DNA of 64,000 nt from Onchocerca volvulus (lineage: Eukaryota; Nematoda; Chromadorea; Rhabditida; Onchocercidae), in NCBI GenBank assembly GCA_000499405.2, contig HG738141.1, positions 1 to 64,000 of the forward strand, written 5' to 3'. Shown here piece by piece: positions 22,876 through 37,498 of this stretch. The notes beneath the pieces were generated by a model. The model did not search any database, was not told the origin of the DNA, and saw only the letters and a program-made list of their open reading frames with translations. The position numbers and the translations under genes are program-made. Position 1 is the first letter of the stretch. The number at the start of each line of letters is the position of its first letter.

Positions 22876-24589
22876 CAGATTTAACCGCTAGAAATTTTGT
22901 TGAAAATTTATTCCAATGATAAATATCAATTAGTAATATGACATATATAAATTAAAATTGTCAAGGACTGCTGGTCAAAATTAAAGACGAAAGAGTTTTT
23001 TTTTTTTTTATTCTTGCGATTTATTTAATCACTAAAAAATTTTCTGATCATTGTTGAAAAATAAAGGGTCATTCCGGATAGGAAATGAATTGAAAATACT
23101 TCCGTTTTTTTCACAATTTTCTGAAATATCTATTAATGTCTCTGACATTGAATTCAGCAAAATTAGCGTAATAAAAAAAAAAAAAAAAAAACAAAAAAAA
23201 ACAAAACCAATCAAATTTTACCTACGATTGATCTTTCTGTTCAATTATGATTTTATTTTAATCATTTCTTGTGATTAATTCCAGAATTAAATTATGACTT
23301 CTGATGTTTGAAGAATTACACTTTTCAGCATTACTCATCCTTTCGCAAGTTTCTTTATAACTTTCCTGTTTTCAGTAACGATTTTTTACATTAAATTATG
23401 ATTTCTTATGTTAAATTTAAAATTTCTAATAATAAATTGTTAGTTATTTTATTTGTTCCAAAAGAAAAAGTTTAAAATATACTAACTTTGATCTACTTGC
23501 ATCAATTCTTATTATGGCTAATTTTCATAAACAAATATTTTAATACATTTGATAAGATTTATGAAATAATGTGATATTTTTCAGGAAAATATAGGCAAAC
23601 TTTTGCATAATATCTTATCATTCCATTTGTTATTTAAAAGGATGAAAATTTAAATTTAATATTGATTTAATGAAAAAAAAAACGATAAAATTTCTATCAA
23701 ATTTTCATTTGAATAATCTAGAAGAACAATCAAAATTTAATATGAAAAAACTTTACAATAAACATTAAAAAAGGGAAAAAATCAAAGTCTTATTGTATCA
23801 GCAAATTTTGTTTTTTTGTTTGCTTGATATTTGATCTTATTTCTGAATTTTCTTATTTCTATTCGATCCATTCAGTATTTGTTGATATATGCAAATGTGC
23901 TAATTAATCATTGCTAATTAATCATTGAATCATTAATTGATATTATTAATTAGGCTGAATTTTTTTTAGTATATGAGTTCTTTTTTTGTTCTAATTAAGT
24001 TATAGGTTTCTTAATGAAGGCTTTTTCTCATTTCATCTTTCATTACTTCATTTATTATTAAAAAGTTTCAGTTTTAACTTTCCAAAATATGAAAATATAC
24101 TTGCGTCTTTTTTTTTTCTTTGGTTTTTGTTCGAAAATTGACGAAGTATCTAAATTATCATTTCAATCAATCAACAAATTTCGTAATAATTTAAAAATAA
24201 AATTTTTTTTCTGATTTTTTGGTAAATTTTAAAATTTCTCATCAATAATTTATTAATATTTTTTAAGTATTTACTTTTATTTTGCAAAAAAAAAAAATAA
24301 AAAAAAATTTACAGTGAAAGATCGAAGCAAAAGTTATTTGTTTACAATTTCGGTTGCGTTTGATGACAATTTGATGGATACATATCAATCTTCATTTATC
24401 ATCTCACTTTTTCATCGTTTTCCTTCAATTAATTCTTGATCATTAAATTTTTTTTGCCTTAAAATTTTAAAAAATAATTAATTTTCTAGCTAAAGCGATC
24501 AAATAGAATTAGGGAAACTAGTTGTTGTTGAAATTAGAAGTAAAAAAAAAAGTGAAAAAAATAAAAAAATCATCATAATTACGGTGATA

Positions 24590-25040
24590 TGAATTGATAA
24601 AAATGATTATGATAACATGATAACTTGGGTAATTATGAATTGCATGCAAGGATTATCATGATATGAACGATTATTATGATTATCACTACATGAAATAGAC
24701 AATGATAATGTGATAATTTAGAATTATAAAATTGTATGAACTGATTATCATGATATTTAAAACTTAAAGATATGAATTGCATCATTAATTATGATAATTT
24801 TGATTACTATCACATTGTTTATAAACTATATTAGGATGAATTTTTTCTTTTTATTTCATTTATCATCAACTAATTATTAAAAATAAGATTATTTTAATAT
24901 AAAAACTTATCATAAATATTTGATCAAAATTATCAAAATTGTAATTAATATAGTAATAGATCAATGAAACTAGTATAAAGTATGATTATCACGAATAAAT
25001 TGATGTGAATTAATTGAAAATCATTATCATGATTATCATT
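24590..25040. repeat. Degenerate GATTATCATGATAT-type repeat field
   Basis: Variants of TGATAA and GATTATCATGATAT recur in both orientations across about 450 bases, with no fixed period. This looks like an old, scrambled minisatellite. Confidence 0.5.
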
Positions 25041-25426
25041 GCATACAATTATTATAGAAAATGATTCTATAAAGTGATATAAAAATTCTAATAAACTTTG
25101 AATGCCCTGGAATAAAATATCATAAATATAATTGAATTACAGTACTAATAAAAAAAAATATCATAAATATGAATTCGATTCAATTATAGCAAATTTTAAA
25201 TAGAATTCCACGCTTTGTATCATTTAATCGAGATAAAAAATGAATTTCGTTCGAATATATATATCGGAAATAGATAACCACAAAAAATATATATATATTT
25301 AATAAAATACTTAAAAACATATATCCATCATATTACATGTAATTAAGAAATAATTAAAAATTTTTTTGATGAAATTTCCAAATTTTCGTCATAATTCTTT
25401 TTTTTTTTTTTCTTTTTGCAAATTTC

Positions 25427-25636
25427 ATGCATGCAATTTTTACGCTGCATGTTTGTCAAATTTTCATCATAAATTTGCAGTTTCATATTTCATTTTCTGT
25501 TTTCAAAAAATTTTTCGTCTCAAACCATTCATTTAGTTTCATATTTCATGCATTTTAATTTTCATCTTGCATGCATGCATGCAAAACTTTTTCTTCGCAA
25601 TATAATATCGAATATGCATGCGTTATTTATGCATGC
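25427..25636. repeat. Cluster of GCATGC/TGCATG motifs
   Basis: TGCATG occurs repeatedly within about 210 bases, including a run TGCATGCATGCATGCA at 25569-25584 and further copies near 25428, 25446, 25615 and 25630. The motif is palindromic, so it reads on both strands. Confidence 0.8.
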
Positions 25637-27597
25637 AAAATGATTAACATGCAAATTATCTTTGAAAAAATTTTATTATTTTTATTAATTTTTCCAAAGT
25701 ATCCATTAAATGATAAAATTTTCGTGCAAAAATTGAAAATATTTAGCTTTTTTTTTGATTAAAATATTGATTTTTATCGCAAATTATCAGACGACAAATG
25801 ATTTCACAAAATGATTTGTTTTTCAGTTTCATTAATCAAAACATTGTTCAGCTGTTTAACAAACTTTTTTTTTCATTGACATTATTTCACAGATCAATTC
25901 GATTGTTTGTATGATTTTCTAAAAAAAATTATTTTTCAAACAAAAATTTTTGATTTGAAATTTTTTGAAAAAATTTAGAGAATTTTATAGTGTTTTTTTT
26001 TGTGTTTAAAAATTCGGATTAATTTTTTAATTATCTTTCTTTTCTTATTTTGGAACATTTTAACATACATAGGTTATATTATCTATTAATGATTTCAATA
26101 AATTTCAAGAATCTTCAGTTTCTTTTTTTTTTTTTTTTTAAATTTAAGAACTTTATAATACAGAATGGAACATTTGTGTGACAGATTGACTGGTAAGAAA
26201 GATTGAAAAAGTTTAGATTAATTTGCCGGAAATTTGAAAATGAAAAAAATATTTAACTTAGAAAAAAAAAAAAAAGCAAACACAACAGAAACAAATATCT
26301 TTTCTTACCAAAAAGTTTTCGTAATTTTTCATTCTAAAAATTTTGAAAAATTCGAAAAAAAAATTTCCAATTCTGTTTTTTTGTTTTGTTTTATAATTTG
26401 CTAGAATTATGTGAATTATTCAATATATTTCATTTCGAAAAGTTATTAATAAATTGATAGATCGAAGATTGAATGAATCAAATCTTGATTTTAGTTATTT
26501 AAACTATTCCTAACATATGATTTATTTGAACTAATGGAAATATTTTAGTTTAAAAATTTTTTTAAAATCGTCTTTACTTTTAATTTGTGTAATTTTATGC
26601 TATAAAATTTAGATAAGAAAAGAAATTTAAATTCAACAAAAATGGAACTGAAAGAAATTGAAATCATTTAAATGGGCAATTACTGGATCAAATTTTTATC
26701 TTTAAACTAGAAAATAAAAAACTTTAATTTGAGGCGGAATTTGAGGCGGTCAGAAAAAATAAATATAAATATGTGTAATTAAAAATACATAAAATTGATT
26801 AATATGAATATATTCTATTATAAAACTAAAAAAATTTTCGTTTAATGATATATTTAATGAGAAGAAAACAATTGATGTGAAAATCCCGAGATAAAAATGT
26901 GCCAAAAGAAAATTCGAAACTTAATTACATAATAAATTATGAATCTGTGCAAAAAATAAATAATAAATAACTTTTTTATTCAAATTGAAAACTAGAAAAT
27001 GAATGATTACTAGAAGAAGCTCTAATTTTTGATTTATAGTTTAGCAGATTGTACATTTTTCGGAATAATCAATTATTTAATCACAAATTATAGGAAAAAA
27101 AAAAAAGATTTCAAATAATCAGATCAGTCATTAGATAGAAAATTGAATTTTTAAAATAATTGAGTTGTTTGAAATTTTAATTTTGAAATTTATGTTACCA
27201 AATTAATCTTTTTTGAAATAAGTACAATATTTTGCTTTGATGTACGAGTTAAATAATATTAAATTATATTTTAAAAATTAAAAATTGTCCGTCGCTATTT
27301 GAAATCATTGAAAAATTTGTAAATGATTCAATTTTTTTTGAGCTTATTTTTCAATTTTTTAGCTAATTTTTTAATTTTAGTTTAAAAATTCAAATAACTT
27401 ATTTTATCGATAATTTTTTTTTTAAGCTTATTTTCTAATCCATTACTCATCATTATATCATAGAATTTCTAAAGTTTTTTTCTCTAAAATTATTATAATT
27501 AAATTTACAAATTTATTTGTATTATATTTATTTATGCCAAAGTATTTTTATTATTTAAAAGAATTTTTAAATTTTTGAGACACTTAAATTATCAATA

Positions 27598-27646
27598 ACT
27601 TCTCAAATTACTGTTCATTGATCTTCTCAAATTACCATTCATTAAT
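27598..27646. repeat. Two tandem copies of a 24-base unit
   Basis: CTTCTCAAATTACTGTTCAT and CTTCTCAAATTACCATTCAT lie side by side, each followed by a TTGAT/TAAT ending. Confidence 0.8.
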
Positions 27647-30600
27647 CTTCGATGTATTTTGCAGACTTTAGTAAACCAAAGTCTGAGAATTTCGAATTTT
27701 TATTTTACTTTTCTTGTTTATTTTATTTTTCATTTTCATTTCATTTTATATTTTCCTTTTATTTTACTTTTTTTTTTTTCTGATAGAATTTGCAAAATTT
27801 CTTTCGAAATATTATGAAGAAATATAATGCCAAAAAAAAAAAAAAATTTTTTTTCTGAGAAAGAACAATTTTAATCATTTCTATTATTTTAAAATAGAAA
27901 AAAAAAAATTGAACATTTATACGAAAATGTTTTTAGTTAATACTTTTCTGCTGAAAAAATATTCAAAAAATATTTTTTATCAAAATATCAAACATTTACG
28001 TATAAAAAAGATTTTTTTTAATCTCAAAAATTTTCATTTCTTTCTAATTTCATAAATTGGTCACATTTGTTTGCAATGATTTTCTTTCTGTTCTAGTTAT
28101 TATTTCTATTTTCGCAAAAAAAAAAAAAAAAAAAAAAATTTATAAAACTTTTGCGACAAAAAAGGAAATGATTCGTTAATATCATTCAATTTTTTTTTCG
28201 GTGCATTTTCAGATTTATTTAACAAAAAAATATTTATAAATTATTTATTTTTGTCCAAAAATTTCAACTACTAATACAACTTCTAAAAAATATTTTATTG
28301 ACCAATTCATCTATTTAATCATTTCTGCTTATTAATTGAGAGAAAATTTCGTGCCGTAAAAGTTTTTGATAAATTTTGGACAAATTACTTTATAAAAAGT
28401 ATTTTAGTTCCATTGATGTTTAAATTTTATTATAATTTGTTGCTGTAAAAAAAAGCAATATTAGAAAATTAGCCAAATATTTCTATTATTAAATTATCAT
28501 ATTTAATTATTATATTATGAACTTATTTAGTATCATAAGTTATTTTTTATTGTAAAAAAAACCTTAAATTCTTTTAAAAATAAGTTTTTTTACTATATGC
28601 ATATCAATTTTATGCAATTAATTAAAGATATTCGTTCAAATATTCGATATTCGATTATTCTTCAAAATACTTTTATAATAATTACTTGTAAGAAAAGAAA
28701 TGAATAATTAATTACTCTATTAAACATAAAAAAAAATTAAATAATATTTCAATTCAAATTATGCTTTTATACAAATTTCTAATTTAGAAAAAAAAAGTTT
28801 TAATTAAATAGAAAGGTATTTCAAATTCCATTCATATTTATCAGGAAAATCCATCGAAAGTTTTATTTTCTCTTTTTCTGATTTCAAAAAAAAAAAAAAA
28901 AAAAAAAACTGAAATTGTTGCAACTTAAAAAAGGAAATATTTTCTAAAAAACGAAAAACTAAAATTGTTATGTCTGAAAAGAAAAAAATTATTATTTTCT
29001 TTTTTTTAAAAAAAAAAAGAACAAATGTAGAGGAAAAATTATTAATCAGAAAAGAAAAAAACTAAAAATCTTTATATTACGAAAAAAAAAATTTTTTTTA
29101 TTGAAAAGAAAAGGAAATGGAATTCTTAAGAAGTAAATGGTTCGGAAAGTTTTTTTTTTTCAACAAATAAAAAAAAATTTAGAACTTTGGGATAAAATAT
29201 TTGCAAAAATTAAAAAATTTTTTTCTTTTAATTACTTTTTTTAAATCTTTGATTAATCAATTTAACAGAAAAGTTGAAAAGGTCATTTGTTCTTTTTTTT
29301 TTAAATAAAAAATTTATTAATTAAAAATTTTGTTTTTATATCTCGTTTATAGTTTATTCCCTGTTTCATTTTCATTTTTCTCTGAATTTTTTTTTTTTGT
29401 TACAATATTTAAATTTGTATTATCTATATCAATCTATCGATCAATCATTGGAAATAATGGAAGATCTTAAAATTACTTAATTAGAATATTAGGTCAATGA
29501 TTAATTAGGCGAATCATTAATGACATTATTGAATTAGAATATAAAATTAATGATTACAACTAATGGTTGGAATAAATGAGGAGAATTATTGATTGCGACA
29601 TTAATTCTGCGAATATTGACATCCATGATGACATAGTTACATGTAATCCAATATTATTATCTTGCGACGAATTTTCGTAAATTAGTTATTTAACAGTTTT
29701 TTTCATTTCTTTTAATGATTAAATTTTCAACACAATCTATATAAAATTCGCAATTAATTACGATATAAATTGATTAAGGTAGAAATTTTTACAAAATATT
29801 TTGCGTGTTACGTGCTCCATTCACTTTTTTTCTACGTATTTTAACACGTTTTGCATATTTCAGGTCTTTTCTCTTATGTAATAAAAACATATAATTTAAA
29901 ATTATATCTACTATTTGTAATACTAATTAATATATACAATAATTTTAAAGTATTATGTATTAGAAGTTCCTAGTTCAAACGTAGTGTATCATAATGATCC
30001 GTTATATTTGGCGTGAAAAAACGTGAAAAAATCACGTATTATTCAATTCGCCGTTTGATTGTTCCACGCATGCAACGTAACATGTAAATGTGATTCGTCT
30101 ATTTCAAGAATACTTTTTTTTTTCTTTCTCCCAATTTGAAATTCATTTCAAGTTTTCAAAATAATAATTTTCATAAAGGACACAGAAAATTAATTAACTT
30201 TTGGAAACAAAGTATGAGTTAGAAAAGTACGATTTAATTAGCTAGAAAATTTTATTCAAATATTGTTTGGCTTAATAAATTATTTAAATTCGAAAAAGTC
30301 ATTTTCAAATTAATTTTAAGTTAAGTAATGGAATATATCAAGAGTATGAATAATGATTAATTAATGATTAGTCTATTCTTTCCGAGCATTTTATCTTGCA
30401 AAAATGATGAAATTTTAATTATGTACTTGAGTACAATTCATATGTTTGTGCCAGGATATAGAGATTGACTTAGAAATTTAACTTTCTAATTAATTATTCT
30501 ATTAATTTATGAAATATTTTGAAAAATCTCAACGTTTGGTTTGATCAAACAATATTTCATAAAGTTTACTATAAAAATAAAAATAATTCAATTTTTTTTT

Positions 30601-31205
30601 CCTTCTTGCATTTTTTTTTTTTTTTTTAAATTTGAAGAATTTTGCACAAAATAAAATAATCAGAACAGTTTTTCTGAATGTTAAAATCATAAAACTTCTA
30701 AGATAAAAAAAATAAAAATAAAAATAAAGCAATTTTGTAATGCAATTAAGAAGTAAAGAAAGAGACGAAATAGAAATGAAATTTTACAATTTAAAGATTT
30801 CAGCTTCTATAACTTACCAAATGTTATAAATAAAGTTTTTTTTTTTTCTGAGAATTGTGATTTTTCTTATTTTTTGCTTCATTTTTAATCAATATTCAAA
30901 TATTAAATTATTATTATCTTTTGATTAGGAGATGATTAAGAATAGCATGATATTGTAATTGCAGTTTTCATTTTTTCGATTAAATTTTAAAATATTCGAA
31001 TTAAATTACGAAATGATAGTTTTAACCAAATACTTACATAATTTATTACCTAATGAATTATTAATATATCCTTTTTCTTCAATCGAATATTCTTTTACTG
31101 TTTTAAAATATTATTCATAATTTCTTAATCTTTAGAAAAGATAATCTTATCTTTGACGTTTTTTTACATGAAGGAAAAGTTCATGTAGTTATTATTTGTT
31201 TTTAC

Positions 31206-31206
31206 A

Positions 31207-31250
<44 letters not shown>
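31206..31250. repeat. AAT trinucleotide microsatellite
   Basis: About 14 uninterrupted AAT units. No coding context. Confidence 0.95.
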
Positions 31251-31252
<2 letters not shown>

Positions 31253-31697
31253 TATAATTCATCGAATATTTTTGATATAAATATGATTAAGGTGTGTTTG
31301 GTTTTTTCTCAAAATCGAATTTTTTTTTTTTGATCGAATATATCTTTTTTTCTTCTATCGAATATTCATTTTTTTTTTTTTTTTTTTTTTTTTGGAATTT
31401 TGAATATTTTTTTTTTTTTTTTTTTTTTTTGGCATGAAATGAATAATCAAAAAATTTTGATGTTTCTCAAATTTCACCCTAAACTATTTTAATTATTTAA
31501 AAGGGCCGTAATTTATTTTTTGAAAAAATTGTTTTTGTGGATTTTATCATATCAATAAATTTAAAATATAATGCAGAAATAGAAAAGAACCGAAAAAATT
31601 TTCATTTTGCAAAATGACATAAAAAAAAAAAAGAAAGAAGAAAATGTACATATTTTATGAAATTAATATCTAAACAAAACTTTATAGATTTACATCT

Positions 31698-31728
<31 letters not shown>

Positions 31729-33410
31729 CAAATCTTTTTGCAACAACTAAACATACAAGTCGTAGAGATTTAAAAATAATTTTAATTTTCTTTCATTTTC
31801 CAATCATTATTGCTAAAATGAAATTTATACGATAAAAATAGAATGATGCGAAAGAGAAGAAGGAAAGAGTGAAAAAAAACGAATAATTTAAATTGAAAAT
31901 CATTTAATTCAGCAAAAAAAAAAAATGTTTCATTTCAAATTTTCATTGAATAAAATTAAAAATTAATGCAAAACCAATTTAGCACACAGCTTATCAAAAT
32001 TTAATTTAATCGAAACTTTTATTTTTGCGGAATTTCTCCAAATTTGAGTCCATTTAAAAGAAAGGAGTAATTTCTAAAGTTGCAAAAAGTATTGAAGTTT
32101 CTTATTTAAAATATTTCTTTTCATTTTTTATTATTAGCAAGAAACATTATTGGTTTCGGTAATAAAAAAAAAAGAAAAAAGAAAAAAACTAAAATGTTAA
32201 AAAAAACAAATAAAAATTGAGGAAAAGGTAATAAAAACATTTATTTTTGTTTTGTTTCTGAAGAATTTGAATTTGAAAATTTTATTTAACAGCTAAACTA
32301 TTAAACTAAAATTCTACTTCATTTATGAGAAATTTTTATTATCTTTTCCTTCATTTTTATTTGTTTATCTTTACATTTTATTTGTTTTTATTTCCCAATT
32401 CCCTCAAACTATAAAATATTTAACAGAATATTTCAGTATTCCTGCTTTTTATCATTTTCTTTTAAAGATATACACACATAATTCCATCATATTTAATTTC
32501 GGAATATTTTAATTTCAAAATTTTATCATTATCACATATAATAAATTTGAAATATTTTAATTTAGGATTTAATTTGAAAAAAATAAGGAAAATTTTTTTT
32601 TTTTTTAAAAGTTATTTCTTTTTTCGTACTTCTGCAACACAATATCTTTGCTATATCTAAAAATACTTTTGATTGATTAAATTTCATATGTTGTAAAATT
32701 TTAATTATTTTTTGAACTATTTTTAAAAAAAAAAAAATGAAACACTAACTTTTCGGAATTATTCCAAAAAAGAAAAATTTGAATGGAATTTAAAATGAAA
32801 TGTTTATTAATATTATAGAATTTTTCGTTAAATTTAGAAAATATTCGCAAAACAAGAATTTCTTTTATCTTACTTCCGTTTATTCTTTGTTTTTTGTTTT
32901 TTTTTTTTTTTTACTTTGATATCTTATTTTATTTTATCCTATTTTCAATTCTTTTGGCTTAATGCAAAAAAAAAAAAAGAGCAAACGAATCAAAATTGAT
33001 TTTACTAAAATTGCTGAAGTCATTTTAAACTTATATATAAATTCATTTGTTAGCTAAAATTTTTTCGTAAAAAAATTACAAAATAACTAGCAATTGTCTT
33101 AAGACTAATGATTAGTTTTTATTCTTTCTATCCTTCCATTTTTTTGAAGTGATTTAAAGTCGATCTTATTTGTCATTTCTTTTCATTTAGTTTTGTTTTT
33201 ATCATTTTGCAAGAAAAAAGTGAGAGAAGGAAAACGAAAAAGACAAACGGAAATTATTTATTTTTTTTTTTACTTCAATGTATTATTGATATTCAATATG
33301 TATGGTTCGAAAATGAAAAGAAATAAATAACGAAATATTTTTATTTTTGGCAAATTTTCGACGAGAAAGAGCAAATTTTCAGCGAAAAATTTCATTTAGT
33401 GCCTATGATC

Positions 33411-33474
33411 CAATCGATCAATGTTGCCATTCTTCAATATTGTAATGTTGAAGAATGGCAAAATTGATTGACTG
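33411..33474 (+). ncRNA. Candidate microRNA-like hairpin
   Basis: TTGCCATTCTTCAA (33424-33437) and TTGAAGAATGGCAA (33448-33461) form a perfect 14-bp stem around a 10-base loop. The stem continues outward: CAATCGATCAATG (33411-33423) opposes AATTGATTGACTG (33462-33474), with ten Watson-Crick pairs, one G-U and two mismatches, for about 25 pairs in 27 positions. Size, loop and occasional mismatches match a pre-miRNA; the 3-prime arm would give a U-starting mature species. I recognise no known miRNA seed. The hairpin could equally be read from the minus strand, or be a collapsed inverted-repeat transposon. No coding gene is nearby. Confidence 0.4.
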
Positions 33475-34446
33475 AAGGGAACATAAAAGAGGAAGCGAAT
33501 GTAATTATTGCATGAAGGAAATCACGGAAATTTTTTTCTTTTTTTTTTCTTGCACTGTAAAACATCGAGTTGCATAAAGTTTCATAAGTTCCCAAATGCT
33601 CGTTTTATGTTTTCTATCGATGATTAGTAAATATCTTTTTTTTTTTTTGAAATTATAAAAATATTGTGAAAAGCTTCAGATTTTTCAATTTATTCACTAA
33701 ATTTTCAGCATATTTTGGGTAATTAATTATTCAGTATTTAATATTTCTTTAATTGCGTATAAATTTAATGTCGTTAATCAAAAGATTTTCTTATAACAAA
33801 AGACATGTTACAATTGCAAGTATCTTCTATGCCAATTTATCGCTCTATGCCATTTTTTTAATTTCTCAAATTTTATTTTTAATTTTGGATTATTTAATTA
33901 CAATTTTAATTTTTAAAATATATCTTATTCTAATTGCTAATTTACAGCTTATATGAGAAGAAATATTTTTATAAGAATTCAAGATTAACTGTGAAAATTG
34001 AATTGATTTAAATTAACATTATTGGTATAGCATTTAAAAACATTTAGTAATTGAAAAACAATCGATAAAATATGCAAAAAAAAAAATTACTATCAAACTA
34101 TTAGTTAAAACTATACTTAGCAATTAAAAAGCAACGGAAGATTGCCAATTTTCCATATCTCTAATTTGTCATCATTTTTTCTCATAAAAATATATTAAAA
34201 ATTAAAAGATGAAAATTAAAAAAAATTATATTGTATTATTTAATATCTTATATTCTATGGCACTTATTAATTTCGAATTCTTATTAATTTTTAATATTTC
34301 TTCGGTTGTAGTAAAACATCTTGTTTTCTTCTTTTTTCATCTGCTAAACCTAATTTTGACTGAAAATTCGACATTAATTAATTCTTATTTTCGAAGCAAC
34401 AGTGAATGATTGATTTTTTCCATCAAAAAATTGCCAAAAGTTTTGG

Positions 34447-34466
34447 GGGTCATCCTTTAAAGGTCA
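34447..34466 (+). promoter_or_regulatory. Two AGGTCA-type half-sites in direct orientation
   Basis: GGGTCA (34447-34452) and AGGTCA (34461-34466) are spaced by eight bases. Such half-sites bind nuclear receptors; with this spacing and no nearby gene the assignment is weak. Confidence 0.15.
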
Positions 34467-36095
34467 TCATTTGTTGCATTCTAATTGATTCGTACATTAA
34501 TTTTGAAGAGATACTAAATTGTTTTTTTTTTTTTTTTTTTGTTTTTTAAAATGCTATTTTAATCGTTCAAAAGAGTCAATAATACTTCAAAAATTTGTCC
34601 TTTTTTTCTTTCACTCTAACTTATTCTTGTATTAAATTAAGATAATCAAAATAAAATAAATGAAAAAATAATAAAAAAAAAGTAATATTGTCTTATTTTT
34701 TAAATTTATTAAAAAAATATTCTATTGAATAGAATTTTTTATCTTGCTTTATACACAAAGATATTTTTTTCGTTTTTTTTTTTTTTTTAATATTTGATTG
34801 TTTATTGCTATTTTGTGGAAAAATAAAAATTTTGGAGTTGAAAAAAAAAGAAAAAAAAAAACGAATATATCAAATGGGATGAAATTTACATTTTTTCTCC
34901 AGGGATTTTTATCATTTTAGCACAACTTTTTGGTTTTATTTAAATCCAGAAAACGATATCTGATTTAAAGTTATTGGGAAGTTTTAAATTGAAGCAAAAT
35001 TTTTTTGACAAGAATTGAACCATTACTAAATTGACATGTTTTGCTTATTTTCAAAATAATGGCAATTGCGAATAATAGTTTGACTCAGATGATTATGATA
35101 TATTTATTGTGAAATTATTTGCTTTGCTTCATCAAAATCGAATAATTGTTTAATCGATAAATTAAAGATCAAATGTATATTCTATTGATTTTCATTCATT
35201 TTCCATTCACTATGTTCCAGTATTACAACTTTAATATAATTAATGTATTGGTTGAATGTAAATTATCGCGATTATGAGTGATTGACATTACTAATTAATG
35301 ACATTGACATAATAATTAATGATTGATGTCACAAATTAATTGCAGGAATTCCCTTGAATTTTCTTTCGATAATTGTGAATTTGTTTTGACAGATTCTTAT
35401 TTTAAAATAAATGTCCCGGCTTTTTTTCTCAGTTAGTAATTTTTATTGATAAAAATGTAAAAGTAACAATAAAGATGATCACAAAAAAAAAAAAAAAAAT
35501 ATTTGGATGTTTGAAGTGTAATTTAATAGAATTTTTCTTGCAGCACTTTTTTTCTGGTCTTAATAAAAATTCAAAATAAAGTAAATGAGCAAATAAGAAA
35601 ATTAATAGTGATTATAATAAAATTATTAGTATCATTTCTATGACATTTGTTATCTATAAATTTTACTATTTCTAATATTCGATATTTCAACTACGCTGCA
35701 ATAATTGCTTATATTTTGAAATTATTAAATGATATTCTTAATTCCGTTAAAATTCATTATAATCTTCATTAAAATCACTTAAATCATTGTATAATCATCT
35801 TCATTAAAATCATTCTAATCTATGCATTTATCTCATCATTATTGTCATAAATTTCATTCATGTCTTAAGGATATAATTTTTTACAATCTATTTCATCAAA
35901 AATAATATTTATCTATGATGGCATAAAACGATTATATTAAAAATACGCTTTTAAATTTAAATGTGTCACATCATTTTAAAAATTTCATGATCAGCTCAAA
36001 TATACCATCTTAAAATTCAGATCGCTCACTTATTTTTATCTGTCACAGATGTGATAAGTAAAAAAAAAAAAGAGCGGGTGTGTTTGTATAGAAAC

Positions 36096-36180
36096 ATGCA
36101 TCGAATGCAACGTTGCATGAAAATTTGAAAACAACGGTGAAGAATTTGCAAAGTTATGTGAGGAGTACCAATGAAGACTT
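36096..36180 (+). repeat. Dispersed repeat, copy 1 (partner at 55291-55375)
   Basis: AATGCAACGTTGCATGAAAA starts this copy and is followed by a TGAAGAA-TTG-AA-GTT block and an ACCAATGAAGA-type ending. The same order is found at 55291-55375 in the same orientation. It contains the 12-base palindrome TGCAACGTTGCA. Confidence 0.75.
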
Positions 36181-36239
36181 ACATTTTTATTAATTTAGAT
36201 TTAACATAGCATACCATGTTTTTCGCGAAATTTTATTTT

Positions 36240-36760
36240 AATTAAAATATAAATATTTGTTTGTTAAAATACAGATATAAGATGTAGATATGCTATTTGA
36301 AATATCGGTATACCAAATTTTAGATATATTATCTGTATTTTAAGTCTTAAGTAAACAGTTATGATAGTAATAAATAACTATTTAAAATACAGTTTTATTG
36401 CTCAAAATGCTCTACATTTTGTTATTTATAAATATGTTATTTATTTAAAAACGTTTTGTTATTCATAAATATATTCAAATAAAGCAAGTGTATAAAATTT
36501 AAATACAGATATATTTAAAATATAGATCTGCTACTCAAAATATGAAATATAGATATACTATTCAAATATTTCGTTTTTCCACTTCGTAAAATGCATTAAA
36601 ATACCAGTTTGTTAATTTCATTTCATTTTTTATCTCTTTTTTCTTTCTAAAATACTACTTATGGTACTTGTAATATAAATATAGAATATATTCAAAGATA
36701 CATGTCTACTACTTATATAGATATCAAAATTTTATATATCATTTAAAATGCAGATATGTT
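36240..36760. repeat. Degenerate AAATACAGATATA-type repeats
   Basis: Variants of AATACAGATATGCTATTTAA recur at irregular spacing over about 500 bases, suggesting an old decayed minisatellite. Confidence 0.45.
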
Positions 36761-37498
36761 TGAAATATTAGAAATTTTACTTTTAATAGACAACTTTACT
36801 TTTAATAATTGTTTATTATTGTTAAGTAATCATTTCATTTACACTTATTATGCAATACATGAAAATTTCATAAAAATTTCGTGAAATTTATTACAACAAC
36901 TTTTGAAAATTAAATTTGATTAATCAAATGGATGAATTGGCAAACTTTTACACCAAAACATTTGTGCAAAAGTGAAAGAAATATCTATTATGCTATAGAA
37001 AGATTAAAAATTTTAAAGATACAGCTGTCTGAATAGTGGTAGAATTAATGGTAGTAGGCAGAAGAAGAGGAAGAAGAAATGTAATTCGATCGTTTTGGTT
37101 TTCATTTGGACCTTTATTTTTGTTTATTATTTATTTGTTTACAATTTATTTTCGGTTTACTTCTTCCAACCAATTGTTATTTATTTGTTTACAATTGTTT
37201 ACAAGTTTTCCTTTGCTTCTTCTAACAATTCATTCACATTTTCTTTATTAATTTCCACATTTTTCACAATTTTTTTTTTTCAGTTTCATTCACTAAATAT
37301 TTTTATTTTAATTAATTCAGTTCTTCATTTTTTGTTTATTTCCCCTTTTTATCTATTTATTATGTTATTATCATTATTTATTATTTTATTATGTTACAGC
37401 TTTATTTATTTATTATTCGATATTTATTTTTATATTTAATTCTTAAATTTACTAATGATGTATTCATTTCTCTTTCTTATCTTCAATATCATTCCTTA

